From Salegentibacter sp. 24 (GTDB lineage Bacteria > Bacteroidota > Bacteroidia > Flavobacteriales > Flavobacteriaceae), in NCBI RefSeq assembly GCF_004362395.1, contig NZ_SNWE01000001.1:62001-126000 (forward strand): 64,000 nucleotides of DNA, written 5' to 3'. Made by a program: the position numbers and the translations under genes. Below are positions 36,091 through 44,866 of the stretch, in pieces; position 1 is the stretch's first letter, and each line of letters opens with the position of its first letter. The notes beneath the pieces were generated by a model that did no database searches, was not told where the DNA came from, and was given only the letters and a program-made list of their open reading frames with translations.

Positions 36091-37893
36091 TCAATGCTCT
36101 AAATTGAACTTGGCTTCCAGTTCCTTCTGGAAATCTTCCATAACCGGTTTTACTGTACTTTCGGGCAAATCCGCGATTCTTATGTACATTAATCCGTCTA
36201 TCGCGTTATTGAAAAGAGGGTCCACATTAAATGCCACCACTTTTGCATTCTGCTTGATGTACTTTTTAATCAAAACCGGCAGACGTATATTTTCAGGCTC
36301 AATTTCATCAATAATTTTATCGAATTTATTGAGGTCGGCTTCACTAGCATCAAATACAAAATCTTTATCAGCGTCTTTTAATTTTATTTTAAATTCTTTT
36401 TTCGGTTTAATATATTGTGCGATATAGGGATCATAATAATGGGATTTCATAAATTCGATCATCAGCGATTTCGAGAAATTTGAAAATTTATTGCTGATAC
36501 TCACTCCACCAATTAGATATTTATGTTGGGGAAAACGGAGGGTACAGTGCACAATTCCTTTCCAGAGTAGAAAAAGTGGCATTGGTTTTTGCTGATATTC
36601 TTTAATGATAAAAGCTCTGCCCATTTCTATTGACTGGCTCATCATTTTGTGTAATTCTGGCTCAAACCTAAATAGTTCTTGAAGATAAAACCCATCAATT
36701 CCATACTTGACATAAATTTCATTTCCCATTCCCATGCGATAGGCTCCTGCTACTTTTTTTGCTTCATTATCCCATAAAAATAGATGATGGTAATACTCGT
36801 CAAATTTATCAAGATCTGTGGCGTTATTAGTGCCTTCGCCAACGGCTCTAAAGGTGATTTCACGCAGTCTTCCGAGTTCGGTCATAATATTTGGAATCAC
36901 CTCTTTTTTAGCTAAAAAAACTTCGTAGTTTTTGCTGGACAAGAGACGCTTGTCCATTTTTCTGCAATTTTCAACTTCAATTTCCATTAAAGCTTCAGCC
37001 ATTTCGACCGCGATCTTTTTTGGTGTTTTAGGAAGTTTTAAGTTTCTCGGAATTTTTTCAAAAAGATTTTTTCTTTCAAATACATTAGCGAGCATATAGG
37101 TTTTTTGACGCAGAAAAGCTGTGAAAGCTTCCAGATTAGTTTGTTCTAACTGGTCTTGTACAGAAATTGGATTTCCGATCCTAACTTTAATCTTTCGTCT
37201 TTTCTGCGAGAGCATTTCGCTAGGTAATTTCGCTGTACGCAATATATCGCTCATAGAAGCTAAGCGATAGAAAAATAAGGAATTTTTGGCGTGAAAATAA
37301 ATTGGCAACACTGGAACTTTTGCCTTTTGAATAAGTTTCATCGCCGCTGGGTCCCAGGGTTTGTCTACGATGACTTTTTCATCTTTATACGTAGAAACTT
37401 CCCCAGAGGGGAACATACCTAAAGCCTTGCCATTTTTCAAATGGGAAATAGCTTGTTTAATTCCCCCTAAACTGGATTTCGCCTCCTTATGGTCTTCAAA
37501 GGGATTCACCGGCATAATATAGGGTTTCAACGGATCTAGACGATGGAGTAAAAAATTCGCAATAACTTTATAATCAGGGCGCTGATGCAACAATAATTTC
37601 ATCAAAATCATTCCGTCTATTCCCCCTAAAGGATGATTAGAAATCGTGATAAATGCACCAGATTTCGGGATTCGTTTTAAGTCTTTTTCTGGAATCTCAA
37701 AATCAATCTCAAAACCTTCTAAAATTGAATCTATAAAATCAATTCCGTTTAAACTTTTCCGTTTTTGGTATTCTTTATTAAGTTGCGAAAGTTTGGTAGT
37801 TTTTAAAACCAGCCAGCCAATTGTGGTCCCTAAAGGCCCTAGCTTTTCGAGCTTCATCACTTTAGCCACCTCTCTGGCGCTCACAATTCCCAT
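36091..37893 (-). CDS. olsF: OlsF-like bifunctional aminolipid (ornithine/glycine lipid) synthase
   Basis: 600-aa fusion. Residues about 70-290 are a PlsC-type acyltransferase: 'ITISNHPLGGIDG' (His87, Asp93) and 'LGMFPSGEVST' (161-168). Residues about 325-520 are a GNAT-like acyl transferase of the hemolysin/OlsB type: 'ELGRLREITFRAVGEGTNNATDLDKFD', 'HHLFLWDNEAKKVAGAYRMG'. In OlsF from Serratia and Flavobacterium the C-terminal domain N-acylates the amino acid with a 3-hydroxy fatty acid and the N-terminal domain O-acylates the product. Ornithine or glycine as head group cannot be told here. The acyltransferase motif is HX5D rather than HX4D. It lies 40 bases after aspartate kinase in the same direction. 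Confidence 0.75.
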   Translation of the reverse strand: MGIVSAREVAKVMKLEKLGPLGTTIGWLVLKTTKLSQLNKEYQKRKSLNGIDFIDSILEGFEIDFEIPEKDLKRIPKSGAFITISNHPLGGIDGMILMKLLLHQRPDYKVIANFLLHRLDPLKPYIMPVNPFEDHKEAKSSLGGIKQAISHLKNGKALGMFPSGEVSTYKDEKVIVDKPWDPAAMKLIQKAKVPVLPIYFHAKNSLFFYRLASMSDILRTAKLPSEMLSQKRRKIKVRIGNPISVQDQLEQTNLEAFTAFLRQKTYMLANVFERKNLFEKIPRNLKLPKTPKKIAVEMAEALMEIEVENCRKMDKRLLSSKNYEVFLAKKEVIPNIMTELGRLREITFRAVGEGTNNATDLDKFDEYYHHLFLWDNEAKKVAGAYRMGMGNEIYVKYGIDGFYLQELFRFEPELHKMMSQSIEMGRAFIIKEYQQKPMPLFLLWKGIVHCTLRFPQHKYLIGGVSISNKFSNFSKSLMIEFMKSHYYDPYIAQYIKPKKEFKIKLKDADKDFVFDASEADLNKFDKIIDEIEPENIRLPVLIKKYIKQNAKVVAFNVDPLFNNAIDGLMYIRIADLPESTVKPVMEDFQKELEAKFNLEH

Positions 37894-37933
37894 TGAAAAT
37901 TAAATTAGTAATTAAGGATAAAGATAGAGTATT

Positions 37934-39184
37934 TTAGATACGGGTAACAATTTGCAGTGTGTTATGGGTGAGTTGTTTTAACAGAATTTCCTTATCTCTT
38001 TCCAGGCTTTTAATTGCTTCATCGTTAAAATGTCGAATGGTGTAAAGGGAAACACCGGGAACAAAATTTACCTTGAAACGAGCTTTTAAATGTTGTAGAA
38101 GTTTCTCTAATTGATTGAATTTATTATCCACACAAACTGAAAAACTAATGGCAGAATTCTGAATTAAATCGACTTTCATTTGATATTGATGAAAAAGACG
38201 AAACACCTCACTGATATTTTCTTCTACCATAAAAGAAAAATCTAGGGTAGAAAGGGAAATTAAAACTAGATCTTTTTTAACGATAAAACATGGGATTTTC
38301 GGAAAAATAAGCTGGCCTTTACCAACTTTAGTACCTTCACTTTCAGGTTTTAAAAATGGTTTTACAAATAAAGGAATTTCTTTTTGCTGAAGTGGTTGTA
38401 ATGTTTTAGGATGAATAACAGAAGCACCATAAAAAGCCAATTCAATGGCCTCTTCATAGGAAATATGTTGAAGCAATTTCGGGTTTTTAAATTCTCGTGG
38501 ATCGGAATTTAATACACCGGGGACATCCTTCCAGATGGTGACATTTTCTGCGTTTAAGCAATATGCAAAAATCGCAGCCGTATAATCACTTCCTTCCCTT
38601 CCAAGGCTTGTGGTAAAATTATTAGGATCTGATCCGATAAACCCCTGGGTAATATTTATTTCTGTTGTATTAATATTCTGTAATATAGCTTCCTGAGTTT
38701 CTTCCCAGTTTACACCAGCATCCCGGTATACGCTATCGGTTTTTACAAATTCTCGTGCATCAATCCAGTTGTTTTTAATGTCTTGGGAATTGAGATATTC
38801 GCTGACAATAGTAGTTGAAGCTAATTCGCCATAGCAAATAACCTGGTCGTAAACAAAATCGTATTGGTCAGATTTATTATGTTGAAGGAAGTTTCTAAGT
38901 TCGGTAAAAAGAGAATTTACCTTTTTTAGAATTGGGGCGGGGTTATTAGAAAACAATTCCTTGATGATTTCAAAATGATCATCTTCAATTGTCTTAAGGC
39001 TTTGAGGAACTCTATTCCCAAAAAGATAATCTTTAATTACGATTTCCAGGGCATTGGTGGTCTTTCCCATTGCCGAAACCACAATTATTTTTGGGCCTTT
39101 TCCGGTTTTTTCTAAAACATTTTGAACATTCCTTACCCCTGCAGCATCTTTTACCGATGCGCCTCCAAATTTAAAAACCCTCAT
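37934..39184 (-). CDS. lysC: Aspartate kinase
   Basis: Phosphorylates aspartate, the first step to lysine/diaminopimelate, threonine and methionine. 416 aa, monofunctional. 'VFKFGGASVKDAAGVRN' is the kinase signature; 'TQGFIGSDPNNFTTSLGREGSDYTAAIFA' and 'WKDVPGVLNSDPREF' follow. The last about 130 residues hold ACT-like regulation ('VLISLSTLDFSFMVEENISEVFRLFHQYQMKVDLIQNSAISFSV'). The isozyme cannot be assigned, so the symbol is tentative. It starts 5 bases after an SSAT-like gene. Confidence 0.92.
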   Translation of the reverse strand: MRVFKFGGASVKDAAGVRNVQNVLEKTGKGPKIIVVSAMGKTTNALEIVIKDYLFGNRVPQSLKTIEDDHFEIIKELFSNNPAPILKKVNSLFTELRNFLQHNKSDQYDFVYDQVICYGELASTTIVSEYLNSQDIKNNWIDAREFVKTDSVYRDAGVNWEETQEAILQNINTTEINITQGFIGSDPNNFTTSLGREGSDYTAAIFAYCLNAENVTIWKDVPGVLNSDPREFKNPKLLQHISYEEAIELAFYGASVIHPKTLQPLQQKEIPLFVKPFLKPESEGTKVGKGQLIFPKIPCFIVKKDLVLISLSTLDFSFMVEENISEVFRLFHQYQMKVDLIQNSAISFSVCVDNKFNQLEKLLQHLKARFKVNFVPGVSLYTIRHFNDEAIKSLERDKEILLKQLTHNTLQIVTRI

Positions 39185-39189
39185 AAATT

Positions 39190-39660
39190 TTAATCGATAT
39201 TTTTCTGAATTCCGGTTTCATCCATATGCACTGTATACCAGTTTTTCTTAATATCAGCTCCAGTGTTTTCGTAAAATTCCTGGGCGTTTTTATTGCCTTC
39301 GGAAACTACCCATTCAACTCTTTTAACGTTATTTTCGTGACCATACTTTACAACTCGTTTATAAAGCGCCCCCCCGAGTCCGGTACCTCGCATACTTTCT
39401 CTTACTATGAGATCTTCCAGATGAACAGTACGACCTTTCCAGGTAGAAAACCTAAAATAAACCAGTGCCATTCCTTCAATTTTTTTGTCCACTTCGGCTA
39501 CAAAGCATTTAAAATTTCCTTCGTCAAAACCTTCATGTTCAAGATCACTTACGCTGATTTCCACTTGATCCGTTGCCTTTTCATAAGCGGCAAGTTCTTT
39601 TATAAGCTCCAAAACCGCGGGCATATCCTCCCGCTCAGCTTCCCGTATAACGTATTCCAT
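39190..39660 (-). CDS. GNAT acetyltransferase, SSAT-like (copy 1)
   Basis: 156-aa N-acetyltransferase resembling spermidine/spermine (SSAT) or thialysine acetyltransferases: 'LAAYEKATDQVEISVSDLEHEGF', 'LVYFRFSTWKGRTVHLEDLIV', acetyl-CoA loop 'RESMRGTGLGGALYKRV', and 'NKNAQEFYENTGAD'. About 60 percent identical by eye to the next gene upstream, a tandem duplicate. The probable substrate is a polyamine or a basic amino acid. Confidence 0.88.
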   Translation of the reverse strand: MEYVIREAEREDMPAVLELIKELAAYEKATDQVEISVSDLEHEGFDEGNFKCFVAEVDKKIEGMALVYFRFSTWKGRTVHLEDLIVRESMRGTGLGGALYKRVVKYGHENNVKRVEWVVSEGNKNAQEFYENTGADIKKNWYTVHMDETGIQKNID

Positions 39661-39732
39661 AAGTTTGGTGTTTCTACAAAAGTAGGAATAGATTTTTATA
39701 AAAATTGCAATTTCTGCTGGCTTAGTGTATTA

Positions 39733-40215
39733 TTAACGTGATTTCTGAAGAAATCTATCCATAGCCTTCTCTTCCATTTGAACGGTACACCAATCTGTGA
39801 AGACTGTTGCACCGCTGCGATTGTAAAATTCTCGTGCATGAGTATTCCAGTCTAAAACCACCCATTCCGTGCGTTTTACGTCCTTATCTTTCGCAAATTG
39901 AATAACGCGTTTATAAAGAGCATTTCCTAGACCTCTGCCACGGCTACTCTCCCTCACGACTAAGTCTTCCAGGTGTACTGTTTTTCCTTTCCAGGTAGAA
40001 TATCTAAAATAGCATAATGCCATACCTTCAATTTTCCCCTTTTCTTCAGCTACAAAACAGGTGAAAGAGGGATTTTTTCCAAAACCATCTCTTTTTAAAT
40101 CCTCTGCGGAAATAATTACCGCATCCGGTTCTTTTTCGAATTCGGCCAGTTCCTGTATAAGTTCTAAAACCTCCGGCATGTCTTCGGATTTTGCTTTTCT
40201 GATTTTAAATTCCAT
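39733..40215 (-). CDS. GNAT acetyltransferase, SSAT-like (copy 2)
   Basis: 160 aa, paralogue of the adjacent gene: 'LAEFEKEPDAVIISAEDLKRDGFG', 'LCYFRYSTWKGKTVHLEDLVV', acetyl-CoA loop 'RESSRGRGLGNALYKRV', 'WNTHAREFYNRSGA'. This copy resembles the canonical SSAT more closely (FEKEPDAV, DGFG, WN..FY). It is the first gene of the minus-strand cluster, divergent from fbp. Confidence 0.88.
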   Translation of the reverse strand: MEFKIRKAKSEDMPEVLELIQELAEFEKEPDAVIISAEDLKRDGFGKNPSFTCFVAEEKGKIEGMALCYFRYSTWKGKTVHLEDLVVRESSRGRGLGNALYKRVIQFAKDKDVKRTEWVVLDWNTHAREFYNRSGATVFTDWCTVQMEEKAMDRFLQKSR

Positions 40216-40374
40216 TATAAATACTTTTTTACAAAAATAAAGAATGGAAATTCAAAAAAGATGGCTTATGTAAAATGCTGTCGAAATTTATCACCAGAGG
40301 TATGTAATATTGTTTTAGATAGTAAGATCATTATTTTTATTTACGAAAACGTTTTAGTAAGTCAAAAAAATGAA

Positions 40375-40382
40375 TATTTTTG
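40375..40382 (+). promoter_or_regulatory. -7 box of fbp
   Basis: TATTTTTG fits TAnnTTTG, 25 bases before the fbp ATG, in the divergent region between the GNAT cluster and fbp. Confidence 0.45.
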
Positions 40383-40407
40383 AGGCAAAGAACGATATTG
40401 ATATAGA

Positions 40408-41415
40408 ATGGATAAGAAAAATCAAACTTTAGGTGAATTTATAATAGAAAACCAGGAGGCATTTCCATATTCTTCAGGAGAACTTTCTCGTTTAATAAGA
40501 TCTTTAAGGTTGGCGGCTAAAGTGGTAAATCATGAAGTAAATAAAGCAGGCCTTGTAGATATTCTGGGATTACATGGGAATACCAATATTCAGGGTGAAG
40601 ATCAGCAAAAATTGGACGTCTACGCTAATGAAACCTTTATTCAAACATTAATTAATCGTGAAATTGTCTGCGGAATAGCTTCAGAGGAAAACGATGATTT
40701 TATTACGATTTCAGGAAAAAATAATGACAACCAAAATAAATACGTAGTGCTTATGGATCCGCTTGACGGTAGTTCCAATATTGACGTGAACGTTTCGGTT
40801 GGAACTATTTTCTCAATTTATCGCCGTGTCACCCCAATTGGCTCTCCAGTCACCAGTGAAGACTTTTTGCAGTCCGGTGATAAACAGGTTGCGGCAGGTT
40901 ATATTATTTACGGAACTTCAACGATGCTGGTTTATACTACAGGTTGTGGCGTAAATGGTTTCACTCTAAATCCTGCACTTGGTTCCTGGTATTTGTCACA
41001 TCCAGATATGAAATTCCCCGAAAACGGAAGTATTTATTCCATTAACGAGGGGAATTATGTACATTTTCCCGAAGGCGTAAAGAAATACATAAAATATTGC
41101 CAGGAAGAAAACCAAGACAGGCCTTATACCTCTAGATACATTGGTTCTATGGTTTCAGATATTCATAGAAATATGATTAAAGGTGGAATCTTTATTTACC
41201 CTAAAAGTTCTAAAGCGAATAATGGAAAACTTAGGTTGTTATACGAATGCAACCCAATGGCGTTTATAGTTGAACAGGCTGGGGGGAAAGCCACTGATGG
41301 ATTTACCCGAATAATGGATATTCAGCCTAAAGAACTACATGAGCGCGCACCTTTTTTCTGTGGAAGCAAAAATATGGTAACCAAAGCTGAAGAATTTATG
41401 CAGAAATATGGTTAA
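40408..41415 (+). CDS. fbp: Class I fructose-1,6-bisphosphatase
   Basis: Gluconeogenic enzyme hydrolysing fructose 1,6-bisphosphate; cytoplasmic, Mg2+-dependent. 335 aa with the class I metal site '[25 protein letters not shown]', '[11 protein letters not shown]', and C-terminal '[22 protein letters not shown]'. Full length and monocistronic. Confidence 0.98.
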   Translation: MDKKNQTLGEFIIENQEAFPYSSGELSRLIRSLRLAAKVVNHEVNKAGLVDILGLHGNTNIQGEDQQKLDVYANETFIQTLINREIVCGIASEENDDFITISGKNNDNQNKYVVLMDPLDGSSNIDVNVSVGTIFSIYRRVTPIGSPVTSEDFLQSGDKQVAAGYIIYGTSTMLVYTTGCGVNGFTLNPALGSWYLSHPDMKFPENGSIYSINEGNYVHFPEGVKKYIKYCQEENQDRPYTSRYIGSMVSDIHRNMIKGGIFIYPKSSKANNGKLRLLYECNPMAFIVEQAGGKATDGFTRIMDIQPKELHERAPFFCGSKNMVTKAEEFMQKYG

Positions 41416-41427
41416 AAATAAAACCTT

Positions 41428-41492
41428 TTTTTGCCCTGCTTTATTTCACTTTAAATGGAATCGTAATTCCAATAATTAAATGATGGCAAAAA
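41428..41492. other. Nested inverted repeat between convergent fbp and terB-like genes
   Basis: An 8-bp outer match TTTTTGCC (41428-41435) / GGCAAAAA (41485-41492) surrounds a perfect 6-bp hairpin TGGAAT-cgta-ATTCCA (41456-41471). It may end transcription from either side, but no strong T-run follows the inner hairpin. Confidence 0.3.
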
Positions 41493-41524
41493 TTCAGAAT
41501 TAAATATTCCATTAATTTCTACAG

Positions 41525-41947
41525 CTATTTATCGAGTAGATATTTGTAATCTTCAAAATTTAGTTGTCCACTAAAAATTTGAATAGATCTTTTAATTATT
41601 TTTTCAGCTGCTTCGCTTGAGAAACCAAGACCTATTGCGTAGCGCTTAACTAGGATCTCTTCTTCATGATCTATAAGGCTATCGGCAAAAATAATTTTAA
41701 ACAGGTCGTGAAGACGTTCCAGGCGTTTTTCACTACTATTATATGCACTAATAGGAAATTCCTTAGGGTTTTTAATAACCATAGTATACTCCTGTTCGCT
41801 AATATCGAGTTTACGTGCAAAACGTTCTACCAGGTTTCGTTCTTTTTCATTAATCTCTCCATCCACACTTGCTAGGTTAACAATTGAAGCAAAGTGATTA
41901 ATATTTCGAAGATGCTCTCCCGAACCGAATAAATCTGAAAATGACAT
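41525..41947 (-). CDS. TerB-like family protein
   Basis: 140 aa, all-helical TerB-like domain: 'FASIVNLASVDGEINEKERNLVERFARKLDIS' with acidic residues at the positions that bind metal in TerB, and 'FADSLIDHEEEILVKRYAIGLGF' as the second half. TerB proteins are tied to tellurite resistance and envelope stress, but single-domain members occur widely without Ter operons. I start at ATG 41947 because the longer frame adds 18 non-conserved residues. Convergent to fbp. Confidence 0.8.
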   Translation of the reverse strand: MSFSDLFGSGEHLRNINHFASIVNLASVDGEINEKERNLVERFARKLDISEQEYTMVIKNPKEFPISAYNSSEKRLERLHDLFKIIFADSLIDHEEEILVKRYAIGLGFSSEAAEKIIKRSIQIFSGQLNFEDYKYLLDK

Positions 41948-42102
41948 TTTAATTTTTTTTATACCACAAAGATACTTAAAGCTTAAAGTATTTTTTATCA
42001 AAAAACTTCTAAAATATTGATGTTTTAATCAATCGCTAATCTTTTCTTAATCCTTTTTCAAAGCATTTGATTTTAATTAATTTCATTTCAAGGACCTAAC
42101 AT

Positions 42103-43128
42103 ATGAAACCACCCTTACTTGCATTCAATAAAAAAGGAATTTACTGCCAGGCGGCTAATGTTTATCTAGATCCATGGAAGCCTGTAGATAGAGCCATTAT
42201 ATCCCATGGTCACGCTGATCATTCCCGATGGGGCCATAAGAAATACATAACCCATCATAGCAATATTCCTATAATAAAACATCGCCTTGGGGAAATTAAT
42301 GTGTCAGGGAAAAAATGGAACGAAACTTTTACGATCAACGGAGTAAAGTTTTCATTACATCCTGCCGGACATATCATTGGTTCCTCTCAAATCCGGGTGG
42401 AATACAAGGGTGAAGTCTGGGTCTTCACCGGTGATTATAAAGATGAAGATGATGATGTAGCCGTACCTTTCGTACCGGTAAAGTGCCATACGTTTATTAC
42501 CGAATGTACTTTTGGCTTACCCGCTTTTAAATGGCAGCCACAAGCAGATGTGTTTACAGAAATCAATAACTGGTGGGAACAAAATAAAGAGGAAGGAAGA
42601 ACTTCAGTGATATTTGGTTATTCCTTAGGAAAAGCACAGCGTTTATTAAAACACCTGGATACTTCCATCGGGAAAATTTATACCCACGGTGCTATAGAAA
42701 ATATGACAGAGGTAATTCGCCCTTTATCTGAAATGCCCGAGACCGCCAGGGTTACTCAGGATACGAAAAAAAACCAGTTGAAAGGGAATATTGTTGTAGC
42801 GCCACCTAGCGCGCACGGGAGCCCGTGGATTAAGAAATTGGTGCCATATGTAACGGCTTCAGCAAGTGGCTGGATGGCTTTTCGAGGTGCACGCCGAAGA
42901 AGAGCCATCGATCGTGGATTTGTACTTTCTGATCATTGCGACTGGCAGGGATTGCTGAATTCAATAAAAGCTACTGGTGCTGAAAAAGTTATTTGCACCC
43001 ATGGTTACACCGATATTTTTTCCCGCTATTTAAGGGAAATCGGTTATGATGCCAGGACAGAAGAAACTCAATACGAAGGAGAAGTGGGGGAGGAAGAATC
43101 TAAGAAAGAAGTAGAGAATCAAAATTAA
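42103..43128 (+). CDS. Ligase-associated DNA exonuclease (metallo-beta-lactamase/beta-CASP)
   Basis: 341-aa beta-CASP nuclease of the SNM1/CPSF type found beside ATP-dependent DNA ligases in bacteria. The metal motif HxHxDH is His35-Gly-His37-Ala-Asp39-His40, and further metal ligands are in 'HPAGHIIGSSQIRVE', 'FTGDYKDED' and 'LSDHCDW'. Known relatives are DNA or RNA exonucleases with a presumed role in DNA repair. First of three genes in the same direction with gaps of about 50 bases, likely one operon. Confidence 0.93.
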   Translation: MKPPLLAFNKKGIYCQAANVYLDPWKPVDRAIISHGHADHSRWGHKKYITHHSNIPIIKHRLGEINVSGKKWNETFTINGVKFSLHPAGHIIGSSQIRVEYKGEVWVFTGDYKDEDDDVAVPFVPVKCHTFITECTFGLPAFKWQPQADVFTEINNWWEQNKEEGRTSVIFGYSLGKAQRLLKHLDTSIGKIYTHGAIENMTEVIRPLSEMPETARVTQDTKKNQLKGNIVVAPPSAHGSPWIKKLVPYVTASASGWMAFRGARRRRAIDRGFVLSDHCDWQGLLNSIKATGAEKVICTHGYTDIFSRYLREIGYDARTEETQYEGEVGEEESKKEVENQN

Positions 43129-43178
43129 ATGATTTTGTCATTTACAGGCACTTTTTTGGGTAAAAAGCTAAAGGAATT

Positions 43179-44813
43179 ATGAGAAAAAAAAATATAGACA
43201 AGGTACTTCCCTTACAGGGAATGCGGAGATTCGCAGAACTCATAAAAACCTTAGACAGTACCAATAGTACCAATTTAAAAGTAGCTGCCTTAACGCATTA
43301 TTTTAAAAATGCCCAGGACAAAGACAAGGTTTGGACCATTGCAATTTTATCTCATCGACGTCCGCCGCGTCCTGTTAATACCACTTTAATGAGGGAATTT
43401 GCTTCAGAACTGGCAAATATTCCTTTGTGGTTGTTTGAAGAATCCTATCATATTGTAGGTGATTTGGCTGAAACTATTGCTTTAGTAATTCCGCCCGCCA
43501 AAGAGACCTCGAAAAAAAGCCTGAGCCAGTTTCTTCAGGAAATAATAGAGTTAAAACCTAAAAGCGAAATAGAGAAACGAGAATACCTGCGGCACAACTG
43601 GCTTTCTCTAAATTATTATGAACGTTTTGTTTTTACAAAACTTATCACCGGTAGTTTTCGAATAGGGGTAAGTCAAAAACTTATGACCCGTGCCCTTTCT
43701 AAGGCTACCGATATCGATGAAGATATTCTTGCCTATAAAATGATGGGAGACTGGGAGCCGGAAAAAATAACCTTTGAAAAATTGATTATAGAGGAAAATG
43801 CAGAAGATTATTTATCTAAACCTTATCCGTTCTACCTGGCTTATGCTATAGATAGCGAAGTGGAGGAGTTAGGTAATGTAGCCCAATGGAGCGCAGAGCA
43901 TAAATGGGACGGTATCCGCGCACAGGTAATTATCAGGAACGATGAGCTTTTTGTGTGGAGTCGAGGTGAAGAATTAGTGACTGATAAATATCCTGAATTT
44001 AAATTTTTTTTAGGTACTATTCCTAATGGTACGGTGATAGATGGAGAAATTCTACCTTTTCCCAAGGGAGAAATAGGGACTTTTAAGGACCTTCAAACCC
44101 GAATAGGCAGGAAAAACATAAGTAATAAATTATTAACTAAAACACCGGTAATTTTAAAGGCTTACGATGTTTTAGAGTGGAAAGGAGAAGACATACGCCA
44201 GCAGTCTTTTAAAGAAAGGAGACAAATTTTGGAAAGGCTATACTCGGAAGTTTCTACAGAAGAAATTCCCTTGCATCTATCAGAACGAATTTCTTTTAAA
44301 AGCTGGATGGAAGTTGCTGAGGAACGGGAACGGGCACGCGAAAAAAAGTCAGAGGGATTAATGTTGAAAAAACTAGATTCAGCTTATTTAGTTGGTAGAA
44401 AAAAAGGCGACTGGTGGAAGTGGAAGTTAGATCCCTTTACGATAGATGCAGTGTTAACTTATGCGATGCGGGGTCATGGCAGACGCACTAATTTATTCAC
44501 AGATTATACCTTTGGCCTTTGGGATGATGAAAAAAAAGAACTCGTAACTTTCGCTAAGGCCTATTCCGGACTTACCGATGCAGAATTTAAAAAATTGGAC
44601 GCCTGGATTAAAAAAAATACACTTGAACGTTTTGGCCCCGTAAGAAGTGTAGTGCCGTACCACGTTTTTGAAATTGCCTTTGAGGGCATTGCAGAATCCA
44701 AAAGGCACAAAAGCGGTGTTGCCACAAGATTTCCCAGAATGGTGCGCTGGAGAACTGATAAGAATATTCTTGAGGCCAATACATTAACTGAATTGCGGGA
44801 ACTGATCCCCTAA
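43179..44813 (+). CDS. ATP-dependent DNA ligase (ligase-associated repair cassette)
   Basis: 544 aa. The N-terminal helical DNA-binding domain (about 1-210) is followed by the nucleotidyltransferase core, with catalytic Lys242 in 'EHKWDGIRAQ' (KxDGxR), then 'LFVWSRGEELVTDKYPEF', 'VIDGEIL', 'EGLMLKKLDSAYLVGRKKGDWWKWK' and a C-terminal OB fold ending 'RFPRMVRWRTDK'. It is separate from the essential NAD-dependent LigA. Relatives are linked to repair of DNA breaks. It follows the exonuclease and precedes the helicase. Confidence 0.95.
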   Translation: MRKKNIDKVLPLQGMRRFAELIKTLDSTNSTNLKVAALTHYFKNAQDKDKVWTIAILSHRRPPRPVNTTLMREFASELANIPLWLFEESYHIVGDLAETIALVIPPAKETSKKSLSQFLQEIIELKPKSEIEKREYLRHNWLSLNYYERFVFTKLITGSFRIGVSQKLMTRALSKATDIDEDILAYKMMGDWEPEKITFEKLIIEENAEDYLSKPYPFYLAYAIDSEVEELGNVAQWSAEHKWDGIRAQVIIRNDELFVWSRGEELVTDKYPEFKFFLGTIPNGTVIDGEILPFPKGEIGTFKDLQTRIGRKNISNKLLTKTPVILKAYDVLEWKGEDIRQQSFKERRQILERLYSEVSTEEIPLHLSERISFKSWMEVAEERERAREKKSEGLMLKKLDSAYLVGRKKGDWWKWKLDPFTIDAVLTYAMRGHGRRTNLFTDYTFGLWDDEKKELVTFAKAYSGLTDAEFKKLDAWIKKNTLERFGPVRSVVPYHVFEIAFEGIAESKRHKSGVATRFPRMVRWRTDKNILEANTLTELRELIP

Positions 44814-44866
44814 TATTTAGAAATAGAGCTCTTAGGTTGTTAAAACTGGTGAACTCTCTTTGAAAC

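Noticed and set aside
41525-41947. TerB-like gene as part of a tellurite resistance or Ter defence operon
   Set aside because: No other Ter genes (TerC, TerD, TerZ, TerY) are in the window; single TerB-like proteins are common.
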